A stretch of 64,000 nt of DNA from Rhizobium leguminosarum bv. trifolii WSM1325 (GCA_000023185.1 CP001622.1:620001-684000); one strand, 5' to 3'. Positions 27,640 through 36,299 are shown, counted from the stretch's first letter. Made by a program: numbers and translations. The notes: a model not told the origin generated them from the letters alone.

Positions 27640-29064
27640 ATGTCTGAGGCTTCCTTCTTCACCGACATGCTGCAGAGCATCACGGATCGCGGACGCCAGC
27701 TTCTGTTTTCCGGCTCGCGCGCCACGCAGGTCGCAGCCAAGGCCGATCTCCAGACACTCTGTGAAATGCTGCTATCGAGCCGGGGCGAAGCCTCGGGCAT
27801 GGCGCTTGCGGCCGAGATACTCGATCGCTGGGGCGCGCTCGAGAGCGAGGGCGCGCAGGCATTCCTCGATATGCTGCATGAAAAGTTCGGGCCCGACACG
27901 GCCAAGCTCGACCAGGCGATTGAAAATTACCGCACCGACAAAAGCTCTGCCGCGATCATCGCGCTCCACCAGGCAGCTGAGCCGCGGCGACAGGAGCTTC
28001 TGCGCCGATTGAATCACGCGCCGAACGGCACCGCCAAGCTTGTCCGGATGCGTGAGCAACTGCTTGCTTCCAAAGACCAATCCGCAGGATATCACGCGCT
28101 TGATGCCGACTTCACGCATCTGTTCGGCTCCTGGTTCAATCGCGGCTTTCTGACATTGCGACCCATCGACTGGTCGACGCCGGCCTACATCCTTGAAAAG
28201 ATCATCAAATACGAGGCCGTGCACGAGATCGCAGGCTGGGAGGAATTGCGCAGTCGCTTGGCGCCGGCCGACCGCCGATGCTTTGCCTTCTTCCACCCCC
28301 GATTGGCCGACGAGCCGCTGGTGTTCGTCGAGGTGGCGCTGACACGATCCGTGCCCAGCGCGATCGGAGATGTGCTCGTCGAGGGGAGGGAACAGATCAA
28401 TGCCGACGAGGCGACGACGGCTGTCTTCTATTCGATCTCCAACTGCCAGGATGGCTTGCGGGGAATCTCGTTCGGCAACTTCCTGATCAAGCAGGTCGTG
28501 GAAGACCTGCGTAGAGACCTGCCCGGCCTCAAGAATTTCGTCACGCTGTCGCCCGTTCCAGGCTTTGCCCGTTGGCTTGCCAAGGCGCGTGCCCCAGCCG
28601 CCGACCGGTTGCTGCCGGAAGCGGCCCGCGAAACGCTGATGCTGCTGGACGATCCGAGCTGGCCTGACAACGAGAAGACGGCGGCTGAACTGGAGCGCGT
28701 GTTGCTGCCGCTTGCGGCGCGCTATTTCCTGACCGAACGGACGCCGGAGGGCCGGCCCATCGATCCTGTCGCCCGCTTCCATCTCGGCAACGGCGCTCGA
28801 CTGGAAAGATTGAATTTTCTTGGCGACCGCTCGACCAAGGCGATGCAGCAGGCACACGGCCTGATGGTCAACTACCTCTACAAGCTCGACGATATCGTGG
28901 CCAACCATGAGGCCCTGGCGCAGCGCGGCGAAGTGATTGCCTCGCCTGCAGTCAAAAGCTTGCTCAACCAGAACGACGAAGGCCGCAGCGGCGGCAATGC
29001 CCAGCAAGGCTCCCGGCCATTCGCAAACATCATGAACTCAACGCTTGGAGGAGGGCGAAAGTGA
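27640..29064 (+). CDS. matA: Malonyl-CoA decarboxylase
   Basis: Predicted 474-residue enzyme converting malonyl-CoA to acetyl-CoA and CO2. The N-terminal helical domain (about residues 1-150) and the GNAT-like catalytic domain (with SNCQDGLRGISFGNFLIKQV and LSPVPGFARWL) match the MCD family, as does the length. The ATG at 27640 has GAGGAG seven bases upstream. matB overlaps it by 4 bp. Together with matB and matC it lets the cell take up malonate and feed it to the TCA cycle as acetyl-CoA, a trait linked to life in legume nodules, where malonate is abundant. Confidence 0.95.
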   Translation: MSEASFFTDMLQSITDRGRQLLFSGSRATQVAAKADLQTLCEMLLSSRGEASGMALAAEILDRWGALESEGAQAFLDMLHEKFGPDTAKLDQAIENYRTDKSSAAIIALHQAAEPRRQELLRRLNHAPNGTAKLVRMREQLLASKDQSAGYHALDADFTHLFGSWFNRGFLTLRPIDWSTPAYILEKIIKYEAVHEIAGWEELRSRLAPADRRCFAFFHPRLADEPLVFVEVALTRSVPSAIGDVLVEGREQINADEATTAVFYSISNCQDGLRGISFGNFLIKQVVEDLRRDLPGLKNFVTLSPVPGFARWLAKARAPAADRLLPEAARETLMLLDDPSWPDNEKTAAELERVLLPLAARYFLTERTPEGRPIDPVARFHLGNGARLERLNFLGDRSTKAMQQAHGLMVNYLYKLDDIVANHEALAQRGEVIASPAVKSLLNQNDEGRSGGNAQQGSRPFANIMNSTLGGGRK

Positions 29065-30575
29065 GCAACCATCTTTTCGACGCCATGCGGGCTGCCGCAC
29101 CCGGTGACGCACCGTTCATCCGGATCGATAGTACGCGCACATGGACCTATGATGACGCCTTCGCTCTTTCTGGCCGCATTGCCGGCGCGATGGACACGCT
29201 CGGCATTCGCCCCGGCGACCGGGTGGCGGTGCAGGTCGAGAAAAGTGCCGAGGCACTGATCCTCTATCTCGCCTGTCTTCGAACCGGCGCGGTCTACCTG
29301 CCGCTCAACACCGCCTATACGCTGGCTGAACTCGATTATTTTATCGGCGATGCGGAGCCGCGTTTGGTGGTGGTTGCGTCGGCTGCGAGAGGGGGCGTGG
29401 AGACAATCGCCAAGCCCCACGGCGCAATCGTCGAAACGCTCGACGCTGACGGCAGCGGCTCGTTGCTGGATCTCGCACGCGATGAGCCGGCCGACTTTGT
29501 CGATGCCTCGCGTTCCGCCGATGATCTGGCTGCGATCCTCTACACGTCGGGAACGACGGGACGCTCCAAGGGGGCGATGCTCACGCATGGGAACCTGCTC
29601 TCGAACGCCCTGACCTTGCGAGACTATTGGCGCGTCACCGCCGACGATCGGCTGATCCATGCCTTGCCGATCTTCCACACACATGGGCTGTTTGTCGCCA
29701 CGAATGTGACACTGCTTGCCGGCGCCTCGATGTTCCTGCTGACGAAATTCGACGCCGACGAGGTCGTTTCGCTGATGCCGCAGGCAACGATGCTGATGGG
29801 CGTGCCGACCTTCTACGTGCGCCTGCTGCAAAGCCCGCGCCTCGACGAGCAAGCGGTCGCCAATATCCGCCTCTTCATTTCCGGATCGGCTCCCCTGCTT
29901 GCCGAAACCCACACCGAGTTCCAGGCCCGTACCGGTCACGCCATTCTCGAGCGCTACGGCATGACAGAAACCAATATGAACACGTCGAACCCCTATGAGG
30001 GGAAACGGATTGCCGGAACGGTCGGTTTCCCGCTGCCTGATGTGACGGTGCGCGTCACCGATCCCGCCACCGGGCTGGTGCTGTCGCCTGAAGAAACCGG
30101 CATGATCGAGATCAAGGGACCGAACGTCTTCAAGGGTTATTGGCGCATGCCGGAAAAGACCGCGGCCGAGTTCACCGCCGACGGTTTCTTCATCAGCGGC
30201 GATCTCGGCAAGATCGACCGGGAAGGCTATGTCCACATCGTCGGTCGCGGCAAGGATCTGGTGATTTCGGGTGGATACAACATCTATCCGAAAGAGGTCG
30301 AAGGCGAGATCGACCAGATCGAGGGTGTGGTTGAGAGCGCTGTGATCGGTGTGCCGCATCCCGATTTCGGAGAAGGCGTAACGGCCGTCGTCGTGTGCAA
30401 GCCCGGCGCCGTCCTCGATGAAAAGACCATCGTCAGCGCCCTCCAGGACCGTCTCGCCCGCTACAAACAACCCAAGCGCATCATCTTCGCGGACGATCTG
30501 CCGCGCAACACCATGGGGAAGGTTCAGAAGAATATCCTGCGGCAGCAATACGCCGATCTTTACACCAGGAGGTAA
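29061..30575 (+). CDS. matB: Malonyl-CoA synthetase
   Basis: Predicted 504-residue acyl-CoA synthetase that activates malonate with ATP and CoA. The AMP-binding P-loop is YTSGTTGRSKGAMLTH; the aromatic/Thr-Glu motif is YGMTETNMNTSNP; the C-terminal hinge is GDLGKIDREGYVHIVGR, and the catalytic Lys lies in NTMGKVQKNILR. The ATGA overlap with matA shows coupling. The Rhizobium MatB is a well-known malonate/methylmalonate-specific member of the family. Confidence 0.96.
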   Translation: MSNHLFDAMRAAAPGDAPFIRIDSTRTWTYDDAFALSGRIAGAMDTLGIRPGDRVAVQVEKSAEALILYLACLRTGAVYLPLNTAYTLAELDYFIGDAEPRLVVVASAARGGVETIAKPHGAIVETLDADGSGSLLDLARDEPADFVDASRSADDLAAILYTSGTTGRSKGAMLTHGNLLSNALTLRDYWRVTADDRLIHALPIFHTHGLFVATNVTLLAGASMFLLTKFDADEVVSLMPQATMLMGVPTFYVRLLQSPRLDEQAVANIRLFISGSAPLLAETHTEFQARTGHAILERYGMTETNMNTSNPYEGKRIAGTVGFPLPDVTVRVTDPATGLVLSPEETGMIEIKGPNVFKGYWRMPEKTAAEFTADGFFISGDLGKIDREGYVHIVGRGKDLVISGGYNIYPKEVEGEIDQIEGVVESAVIGVPHPDFGEGVTAVVVCKPGAVLDEKTIVSALQDRLARYKQPKRIIFADDLPRNTMGKVQKNILRQQYADLYTRR

Positions 30576-30670
30576 GGCGACCGCGCCCTCTGGGAGGAGG
30601 TGCGTCGACATCCCGCATCAATCTTGAACACAACAACTACGGCGCTGGAGGCGTCGGAGGGAGGGGAATC

Positions 30671-32017
30671 ATGGGTATTGAACTATTGGCCATAGGCCTG
30701 CTGGTCGCGATGTTCATCATTGCGACGATCCAGCCGATCAACATGGGCGCGCTCGCATTTGCCGGCGCCTTCGTGCTCGGCTCGATGATCATCGGGATGA
30801 AAACCAGCGATATTTTCGCCGGCTTTCCGAGTGATCTGTTCCTGACGCTCGTCGCCGTCACCTACCTCTTCGCCATAGCGCAGATCAACGGCACGATCGA
30901 CTGGCTCGTCGAATGTGCCGTCCGCCTGGTGCGCGGGCGGATCGGCTTGATTCCCTGGGTGATGTTCCTGGTCGCCGCCATCATTACCGGTTTCGGTGCG
31001 CTTGGACCTGCCGCGGTCGCCATTCTCGCACCCGTCGCGTTGAGCTTTGCCGTGCAATACCGCATTCACCCGGTCATGATGGGCCTGATGGTGATCCACG
31101 GCGCGCAGGCGGGCGGCTTTTCGCCGATCAGCATCTATGGCGGTATCACCAACCAGATCGTTGCGAAGGCCGGCCTGCCTTTCGCGCCGACCTCGTTGTT
31201 TCTCTCCAGCTTCTTCTTCAACCTGGCGATCGCAGTGCTGGTCTTCTTCGTTTTCGGCGGCGCAAGGGTGATGAAGCAAGATCCCGCATCATTTGGCCCG
31301 TTGCCCGAACTGCATCCCGAGGGCGTATCGGAGTCGATCAGAGGTCACGGTGGCACGCCGGCAAAACCGATCAGGGAGCATGCCTATGGTACGGCGGCTG
31401 ATACCGCGACGTCGTTGCGCCTGAACAATGAGAGAATTACCACCTTGATCGGCCTGACGGCGCTCGGCATCGGCGCCCTGGTCTTCAAGTTCAACGTCGG
31501 CCTCGTCGCCATGACCGTGGCTGTCGCACTGGCGCTCTTGTCACCGAAGACTCAGAAGGCAGCAATCGACAAGGTCAGCTGGTCGACCGTGCTGCTGATA
31601 TCAGGCATCATCACCTATGTCGGCGTCATGGAGAAGGCCGGGACTGTCGACTACGTGGCGAACGGTATATCCAGTCTCGGCATGCCGCTGCTGGTGGCGC
31701 TCCTGCTTTGCTTTACCGGTGCCATCGTCTCGGCCTTTGCATCCTCGACCGCGCTGCTCGGCGCGATCATCCCGCTTGCCGTTCCATTCCTCCTGCAAGG
31801 ACACGTCAGCGCCATCGGCGTGGTCGCGGCGATCGCGATCTCGACGACGATCGTCGATACCAGCCCATTCTCCACCAATGGCGCGCTTGTCGTCGCCAAC
31901 GCGCCGGATGACAGGCGTGAGCAGGTGCTTCGACAGCTGCTGATCTATAGCGCCCTGATCGCGATCATCGGCCCGATCGTCGCCTGGTTTGTGTTCGTCG
32001 TGTCCGGGTTGGTGTGA
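30671..32017 (+). CDS. matC: Malonate carrier (dicarboxylate transporter)
   Basis: Predicted 448-residue inner-membrane protein with about 11-12 hydrophobic segments and a hydrophilic central loop (about residues 200-255). The N-terminal part matches the MatC_N family, and the C-terminal part resembles DASS/ion-transporter-like carriers. GGAGGGAGG precedes the ATG. It lies 95 bp after matB and supplies malonate to MatB. No clear rho-independent terminator is seen just after it. Confidence 0.93.
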   Translation: MGIELLAIGLLVAMFIIATIQPINMGALAFAGAFVLGSMIIGMKTSDIFAGFPSDLFLTLVAVTYLFAIAQINGTIDWLVECAVRLVRGRIGLIPWVMFLVAAIITGFGALGPAAVAILAPVALSFAVQYRIHPVMMGLMVIHGAQAGGFSPISIYGGITNQIVAKAGLPFAPTSLFLSSFFFNLAIAVLVFFVFGGARVMKQDPASFGPLPELHPEGVSESIRGHGGTPAKPIREHAYGTAADTATSLRLNNERITTLIGLTALGIGALVFKFNVGLVAMTVAVALALLSPKTQKAAIDKVSWSTVLLISGIITYVGVMEKAGTVDYVANGISSLGMPLLVALLLCFTGAIVSAFASSTALLGAIIPLAVPFLLQGHVSAIGVVAAIAISTTIVDTSPFSTNGALVVANAPDDRREQVLRQLLIYSALIAIIGPIVAWFVFVVSGLV

Positions 32018-32133
32018 CGGCGGGCTGCGAGGAAGCATCGCTTTCCGCTGCAGGGTTCCGGATCGCTGCGGCCAACGCATCCGGATCGAAGAGTACGCTT
32101 GTCCGAAACGGCTCTTGATGCTAGGAAAATTGC

Positions 32134-32184
32134 ATGGACAACACCCTGATCAGCACCTTTGTGATGATGATGCCGCGCTCATAA
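32134..32184 (+). CDS. Met-rich leader peptide of metG (attenuator control ORF)
   Basis: A 16-codon ORF, MDNTLISTFVMMMPRS, with three consecutive Met codons (32164-32172) near its end and an AGGA ribosome site 8 bases before its ATG. It is followed 36 bases later by a terminator hairpin and then by a methionyl-tRNA synthetase gene. Size, codon content and position are those of a ribosome-mediated attenuation leader. I read it directly from the bases; the regulatory role is inferred. Confidence 0.75.
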   Translation: MDNTLISTFVMMMPRS

Positions 32185-32243
32185 GCGTGGCGGGTTTCGT
32201 GCGTCCAGAATGCACCAGCGACCGCCCTCGAGGCGGTCTTTTC
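32172..32243 (+). promoter_or_regulatory. Putative methionine attenuator (competing hairpins plus terminator)
   Basis: Hairpin 1 pairs GCCGCGCT (32172-32179) with AGCGTGGC (32184-32191), 8 bp including one G-U. Terminator: GACCGCC (32220-32226) with GGCGGTC (32232-32238), loop CTCGA, then TTTT. Antiterminator: GGCGG (32189-32193), half-buried in hairpin 1, can pair with CCGCC (32222-32226) of the terminator. A ribosome stalled on the Met codons would cover the 5' arm of hairpin 1, free GGCGG and prevent termination; a ribosome reaching the stop would allow termination. Confidence 0.7.
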
Positions 32244-32292
32244 ATGGGTCGATCCGTCTCGCGGGGCAAACAGCCTTCGAAAGGAAACGCCG

Positions 32293-33837
32293 ATGAACAC
32301 GATCTACATCACCACCTCGATCCCCTATGTGAATGCCGCACCGCATGTCGGCTTTGCCCTCGAACTGGTCCAGGCCGATGCCTATGCCCGCCATTTCCGG
32401 CTTCTCGGTCAGGACGTCCGCTTCCAGTGCGGAACCGATGACAACAGCCTGAAGAATGTCAGGTCGGCGGAAGCCGCGGGATTGCCCGTGAAGGACTTCG
32501 TGGACGCAAACGCCGACAGGTTCGAGCGCCTTGGCGGCCTGCTCGATATCTCCAACGAGGAATTCGTCCGCACGTCGCGCGATCCGAGGCACATCGCCTG
32601 CGTCCACGCCTTGTGGAGGGCATGCGCCGGACATGGCGACCTCTATCGCAAGGCCTATGAGGGCCTCTATTGCGTCGGTTGCGAGCAATTCTACGAGCCG
32701 TCGGAACTCGATGACGGGCGTTGCCCTGAACACGGCATTGCCCTTGAGACCATCCGCGAGGAGAACTGGTTCTTCCGTCTCTCCCGATACGGCGACCGGC
32801 TCATCGAGCTGGTCGAGAGCGGCGAGCTTCGGATCGTCCCGGCCCATCGGCGCAACGAGGTCCTTGCCCTGTTGCGGCGCGGCCTGACCGACATCAGCGT
32901 GTCGCGCAGTGCGGAGCGGGCGCGAGGCTGGGGTGTTCCCGTGCCCGATGAAGATGAGGTCGTCTACGTCTGGTTCGATGCCCTGGCGAACTATCTCACC
33001 GGTCTCAGCCACGGGTCCGATGAAACCCTCTTGCCGCGCTATTGGAACGGGGGCCAACGCATCCACGTCGTCGGCAAGGGCATCTCCAAGTTCCACGCCA
33101 TCTACTGGCCGGCCATCCTGTTATCCGCAGGCCTGCCGCCGCCATCGTCGATCCTCGTGCACGGCTACGTTACGGTGGATGGCAAGAAGATCGGCAAGTC
33201 GGCCGGCAATGGCATCGATCCGGAACGCATCATCCAATCCTACGCAACGCCGGACGCCCTGCGATATTACCTGCTCCGGCATATACGCTCGGCAGACGAT
33301 GGCGACTTCTCGGCCGAGCGTCTGGAAGCCGCATGGTCGGGAGAACTTGCAGGACAGCTCGGAAATCTCGCCAACCGGGTGCTTGCGCTTCTGTCCACGT
33401 CGTTCGACGGGATCGTTCCGCCCGTGCCGGACAGCGCGTTCGTGGAGGAGGCTGCCCGCCTTCCGGCGAAGGTGGCTGAAGCGTTCGATGCCTACGAGCT
33501 CCATGTCGGCCTCGCCGATATTTTCGCATTCATCGGCGAGGCGAACAGGCGGTTTACAAAACGCGCACCATGGGCGGATGCAAAAGCGCTGCTTGCCGAT
33601 CTCACGCCGGAGGATCGGAAGGCGACCGCCGCCCGTCTCGGCTCCTCGTTGGCCGAGCAGGTCTACGGCCTTGCGATCATCGCCCGCTGCCTCCTGCCGT
33701 TCCTGCCAAGCTCGGCCACAAAGCTACATTCCAGGCTGGGAATACCGTCTCCTCGCCTCTATCGGGACCCCTTGATCGTGACGGACGTCAAAGCCGCCCC
33801 ACAAGCCGTGCTCTTTCCGCAAAGAGCGTCAGCTTAA
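32293..33837 (+). CDS. metG: Methionyl-tRNA synthetase, second-type
   Basis: Predicted 514-residue class I aminoacyl-tRNA synthetase charging tRNA-Met. The HIGH-type motif is PHVGF (about residue 17). One zinc-knuckle-like region is visible (YCVGC...RCPEH). The tryptophan-containing EENWFFRLSRY and the KMSKS-like loop KKIGKSAGNG follow, then a helical anticodon-binding domain. No C-terminal tRBD domain. It differs in detail from the usual rhizobial housekeeping MetRS, as I recall that sequence, so it is probably a paralogue. AAGGA lies 8 bases before the ATG. It is preceded by a Met leader attenuator and followed by its own terminator. Confidence 0.9.
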   Translation: MNTIYITTSIPYVNAAPHVGFALELVQADAYARHFRLLGQDVRFQCGTDDNSLKNVRSAEAAGLPVKDFVDANADRFERLGGLLDISNEEFVRTSRDPRHIACVHALWRACAGHGDLYRKAYEGLYCVGCEQFYEPSELDDGRCPEHGIALETIREENWFFRLSRYGDRLIELVESGELRIVPAHRRNEVLALLRRGLTDISVSRSAERARGWGVPVPDEDEVVYVWFDALANYLTGLSHGSDETLLPRYWNGGQRIHVVGKGISKFHAIYWPAILLSAGLPPPSSILVHGYVTVDGKKIGKSAGNGIDPERIIQSYATPDALRYYLLRHIRSADDGDFSAERLEAAWSGELAGQLGNLANRVLALLSTSFDGIVPPVPDSAFVEEAARLPAKVAEAFDAYELHVGLADIFAFIGEANRRFTKRAPWADAKALLADLTPEDRKATAARLGSSLAEQVYGLAIIARCLLPFLPSSATKLHSRLGIPSPRLYRDPLIVTDVKAAPQAVLFPQRASA

Positions 33838-33856
33838 AGGGGACCAGCCCGAGATC

Positions 33857-33889
33857 CTCTGCGCTGCAACTGAGGCAGCGCAGAGTTTT
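33857..33889 (+). terminator. Strong terminator after metG
   Basis: A perfect 11-bp stem (CTCTGCGCTGC / GCAGCGCAGAG) with a 7-base loop is followed by TTTT. It ends the metG transcript. Confidence 0.85.
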
Positions 33890-33944
33890 GACGTGATCCG
33901 GCATGTCATGAAAGTTTCATATTCGGGCTATTTCCGGGAGCGGG

Positions 33945-33962
33945 AAAATAATCTATTATTTT
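33945..33962. promoter_or_regulatory. AT-rich perfect palindrome upstream of small Gly-rich gene
   Basis: AAAATAATCTATTATTTT, an 8-bp inverted repeat around CT, lies about 43 bp before the TTG start of the Gly-rich peptide gene. It stands out in a GC-rich genome and may be an operator or promoter element. A GGGAGCGGGAAA stretch precedes it. Confidence 0.4.
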
Positions 33963-34004
33963 AGTCAGGAAACGAGATTTCCCGAAACAACGAAAGGATA
34001 CTGA

Positions 34005-34220
34005 TTGGAGACATTTTTTGTGGTTACCGTGCTCGTTGGAGGCTTCGCACTGATCTTTGCGCTGATCGCAAGGGCAGAAAGAGGCGCCACCACCAAGACC
34101 ACCGCAAACACCAAGCGCAGGTGGGGCAATTCGGGAGGCGATGGAGGTGGAGGCTGGTTTGATGCCTCAGGCGACGGCGGCTGTGATGGCGGTGGCGGAG
34201 ATGGTGGAGGAGGAGACTAA
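34005..34220 (+). CDS. Small membrane-anchored Gly/Asp-rich protein
   Basis: Predicted 71-residue protein. An N-terminal membrane helix (about residues 4-23, FVVTVLVGGFALIFALIA) is followed by a basic, Thr-rich linker and a C-terminal tail of GGDGGGG-like repeats containing one Cys and ending in Asp. The start is TTG, seven bases after an AAAGGA site, since no in-frame ATG exists upstream. It has its own AT-rich palindrome and terminator. I do not recognise it; similar tails are seen on some membrane proteins of unknown function. Confidence 0.6.
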   Translation: METFFVVTVLVGGFALIFALIARAERGATTKTTANTKRRWGNSGGDGGGGWFDASGDGGCDGGGGDGGGGD

Positions 34221-34242
34221 ATCAAACTGAAATCGATAGAAT

Positions 34243-34266
34243 GCCCGACCGCCTCAAGGCGGTTTT
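34243..34266 (+). terminator. Terminator after Gly-rich gene
   Basis: GACCGCC TCAA GGCGGT followed by TTTTTT. The stem resembles the metG attenuator terminator at 32220, but here the T tract is longer. Confidence 0.85.
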
Positions 34267-34371
34267 TTGTTGCCCGGATTTCGGGCGGGGCGAGATGCCG
34301 ACCGGCTTCTGCGCCAGGCGCGCACCGACAGCAAGGAATAGCCGCTTACGCTGGCCGGCTGTGCGGCCCTA

Positions 34372-35511
34372 TCAATCCAACGGCATTACAAAGGTGAAGC
34401 GCGTCTCCTTGTCATCGGAACTGACCGTGATCGTCCCGCCGTGGGCGCGGGCGATTTCCGAAGCGATGTGCAGACCCAGCCCCAATCCTCTTTGACTTGT
34501 GCCGGCTTCGCCTGTGAAGAAAGGCTGAAAAAGCCGTGTCATCGCGTCGCTGGAAATCGGAGCGCCGCCATTGGCGATCCAAAGCTCCAACCTTCCGTCG
34601 ACAGTTGCCGCCGAGAGCCGCACCGGTTCGTCCGGTGTGCCATGGGTCAGGGCATTTCCCAGAAGATTGGACACCAGCTGGCCGATCCGGCCGCTGTCGC
34701 AGTTTATCGGCCCATCGAATTCGATCGTCACCTCAATCCCGCGGTCGAGGTGACTGAAGCGAAGTTCTTCGATGACCTGCCGCAAGAGCGGCTCGAGATG
34801 CTCCGCCCGCCTCTCGAGCGTGATGCCGCCACCCAATCGTCCGCGCGCGAAGTCGAGGACGTTATCGATCAGGGCTGACATGCGAACGACGCTGCCCTGC
34901 ATCAAATCGAGCACTTTAATCGCCCGATCGGTCTGCTTCTCTTTTCGCAGCATGCGCGCCGCGGCTGCAATCGAGGCAAGCGGGTTGCGCAGGTCGTGGC
35001 CGAGAACAGCAATGAATTCTTCCCGCAACTCGGCGGTTTGCTGTTCAAAGGCGAGTTTGGATTTGATCGTGGCGCCGGCAGCATCGGCGGCTGTGCGCGC
35101 ATCGACCAGCTCCCGTTCATAGCGGCGACGCTCGGCAGCCTGGAACATCGTCACGCGGGTGAAAAGCAGGGCGCCGTCTTCGGCACGTCTTTCCACGGCA
35201 TTGGCGAGCACAGGCAGCTTTCTGCCGTCCACGGTCACAAGATCGAGGGCCACCTCGTTGAAAAACCCTTGCATGCGCAGCAAAGGCGCAAAATGGGTCT
35301 CGTAGAATATACGGCCCGACGTGTTGAGCAGGTCGTGAAGTCGTTTGCCGAGGAGTTGCTCGGCAGGGATGCCGATCCAGGTCGACAGCGTTCGGTTGAC
35401 CTTGACGATGCGCCCGTCCGGCTGCAGCGAAAGATAGCCGCATGGCGCGTTTTCGTACAAGTCCTCGAGGTCCTCAGCCGGCATGAAGATTTGCGTATCG
35501 GCACCGGTCAT
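34372..35511 (-). CDS. PAS-domain sensor histidine kinase
   Basis: Predicted 379-residue cytoplasmic kinase without membrane segment. A PAS domain covers about residues 15-130 (YENAPCGYLSLQPDGRIVKV). A coiled linker follows (about 130-170), then a HisKA H-box LGHDLRNPLASIA with the phosphorylated His, an N-box LVSNLLGNALTHG and a G-box GLGLGLHIASEIARAHGG. Its ATG overlaps the stop of the RsbQ-like hydrolase by 4 bp, so the two are translationally coupled, suggesting that the hydrolase product or protein is sensed by the PAS domain. No response regulator gene is next to it. Confidence 0.9.
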   Translation of the reverse strand: MTGADTQIFMPAEDLEDLYENAPCGYLSLQPDGRIVKVNRTLSTWIGIPAEQLLGKRLHDLLNTSGRIFYETHFAPLLRMQGFFNEVALDLVTVDGRKLPVLANAVERRAEDGALLFTRVTMFQAAERRRYERELVDARTAADAAGATIKSKLAFEQQTAELREEFIAVLGHDLRNPLASIAAAARMLRKEKQTDRAIKVLDLMQGSVVRMSALIDNVLDFARGRLGGGITLERRAEHLEPLLRQVIEELRFSHLDRGIEVTIEFDGPINCDSGRIGQLVSNLLGNALTHGTPDEPVRLSAATVDGRLELWIANGGAPISSDAMTRLFQPFFTGEAGTSQRGLGLGLHIASEIARAHGGTITVSSDDKETRFTFVMPLD

Positions 35512-36299
35512 CGGACGAACCGCCGGATTGCAGATATGACCTCGTCGGGAGCGCTGAGGTTGGCACAGTGGCCACTCGCATTCAGCACGACCAATTGGCT
35601 GTTTGGGACCTGCCGATGGACGAATTCGCCGACCTCTTCAGAGGCGATGATATCATCGCGGCATTGAAGGATCAGCGTTCTGGCGGTGACTTCAGGAAGG
35701 TCGCTGCGATTGTCCGACGTGAATGTCACCCGTGCAAATGCCTTGGCGATCTCAGGATCGGTGCGGCAGAAGCTATTAGTCAGCTCTTCGCCGAGTTCCG
35801 GTCGATCCGGATTGCCCATGATGGCGGGCGCCATGGCGGCAGACCACCCCATATGGTTGTCGTCCAACGATTCGAGAAGTTCGTCTATCTCAGCCGCGCT
35901 GAAGCCGCCGAAATAGTCATCGTCGTTGATATAGCGCGGCGACGGCCCGACAAGGATCAGGCTTTCAAACAGTTCCGGCGCCTCCAATGACGCAATGACG
36001 CCGATCATCGCGCTGACGGAGTGCCCGACGAAGACCGTTTGCGTCAGGCCGAGCGCGCGGCAAATTTCCACGAGGTCATCTGCATAGCCCGACAATGAAG
36101 AATATTTCCGGGCATCATAGGCCGTGAGATCGGATCGTCCTGCGCCGACATGATCGAACAGCACCGTCTTGAAGTCGGCCTCAAAAGCCGGCGCCACGAA
36201 GCGCCACATATTCTGGTCGCACCCGAATCCATGCGAAAAGATCATCGCACGCTGGCCATCGCCCCGGACTTGAACATGATTTCGATCGATGACGGTCAT
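35508..36299 (-). CDS. RsbQ-like alpha/beta hydrolase (KAI2/D14-related)
   Basis: Predicted 263-residue alpha/beta hydrolase. The nucleophile elbow is GHSVSAMIG with Ser; the acid Asp is in CRDDIIAS; the His is in NASGHCANLSAP. The pattern HGFGCDQNMWRFVAPAFE and FDHVGAGRSDL matches RsbQ and the plant receptors KAI2/D14. In Bacillus RsbQ activates the PAS phosphatase RsbP; here the partner is a PAS kinase encoded in the overlapping downstream gene. The ligand is unknown. An AGGGCGAG lies next to the ATG. Confidence 0.85.
   Translation of the reverse strand: MTVIDRNHVQVRGDGQRAMIFSHGFGCDQNMWRFVAPAFEADFKTVLFDHVGAGRSDLTAYDARKYSSLSGYADDLVEICRALGLTQTVFVGHSVSAMIGVIASLEAPELFESLILVGPSPRYINDDDYFGGFSAAEIDELLESLDDNHMGWSAAMAPAIMGNPDRPELGEELTNSFCRTDPEIAKAFARVTFTSDNRSDLPEVTARTLILQCRDDIIASEEVGEFVHRQVPNSQLVVLNASGHCANLSAPDEVISAIRRFVR

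Noticed and set aside
32018..32133. Promoter boxes for the metG leader transcript
   Set aside because: CTTGTC near 32097 has no convincing -10 at proper spacing, so no promoter is called.
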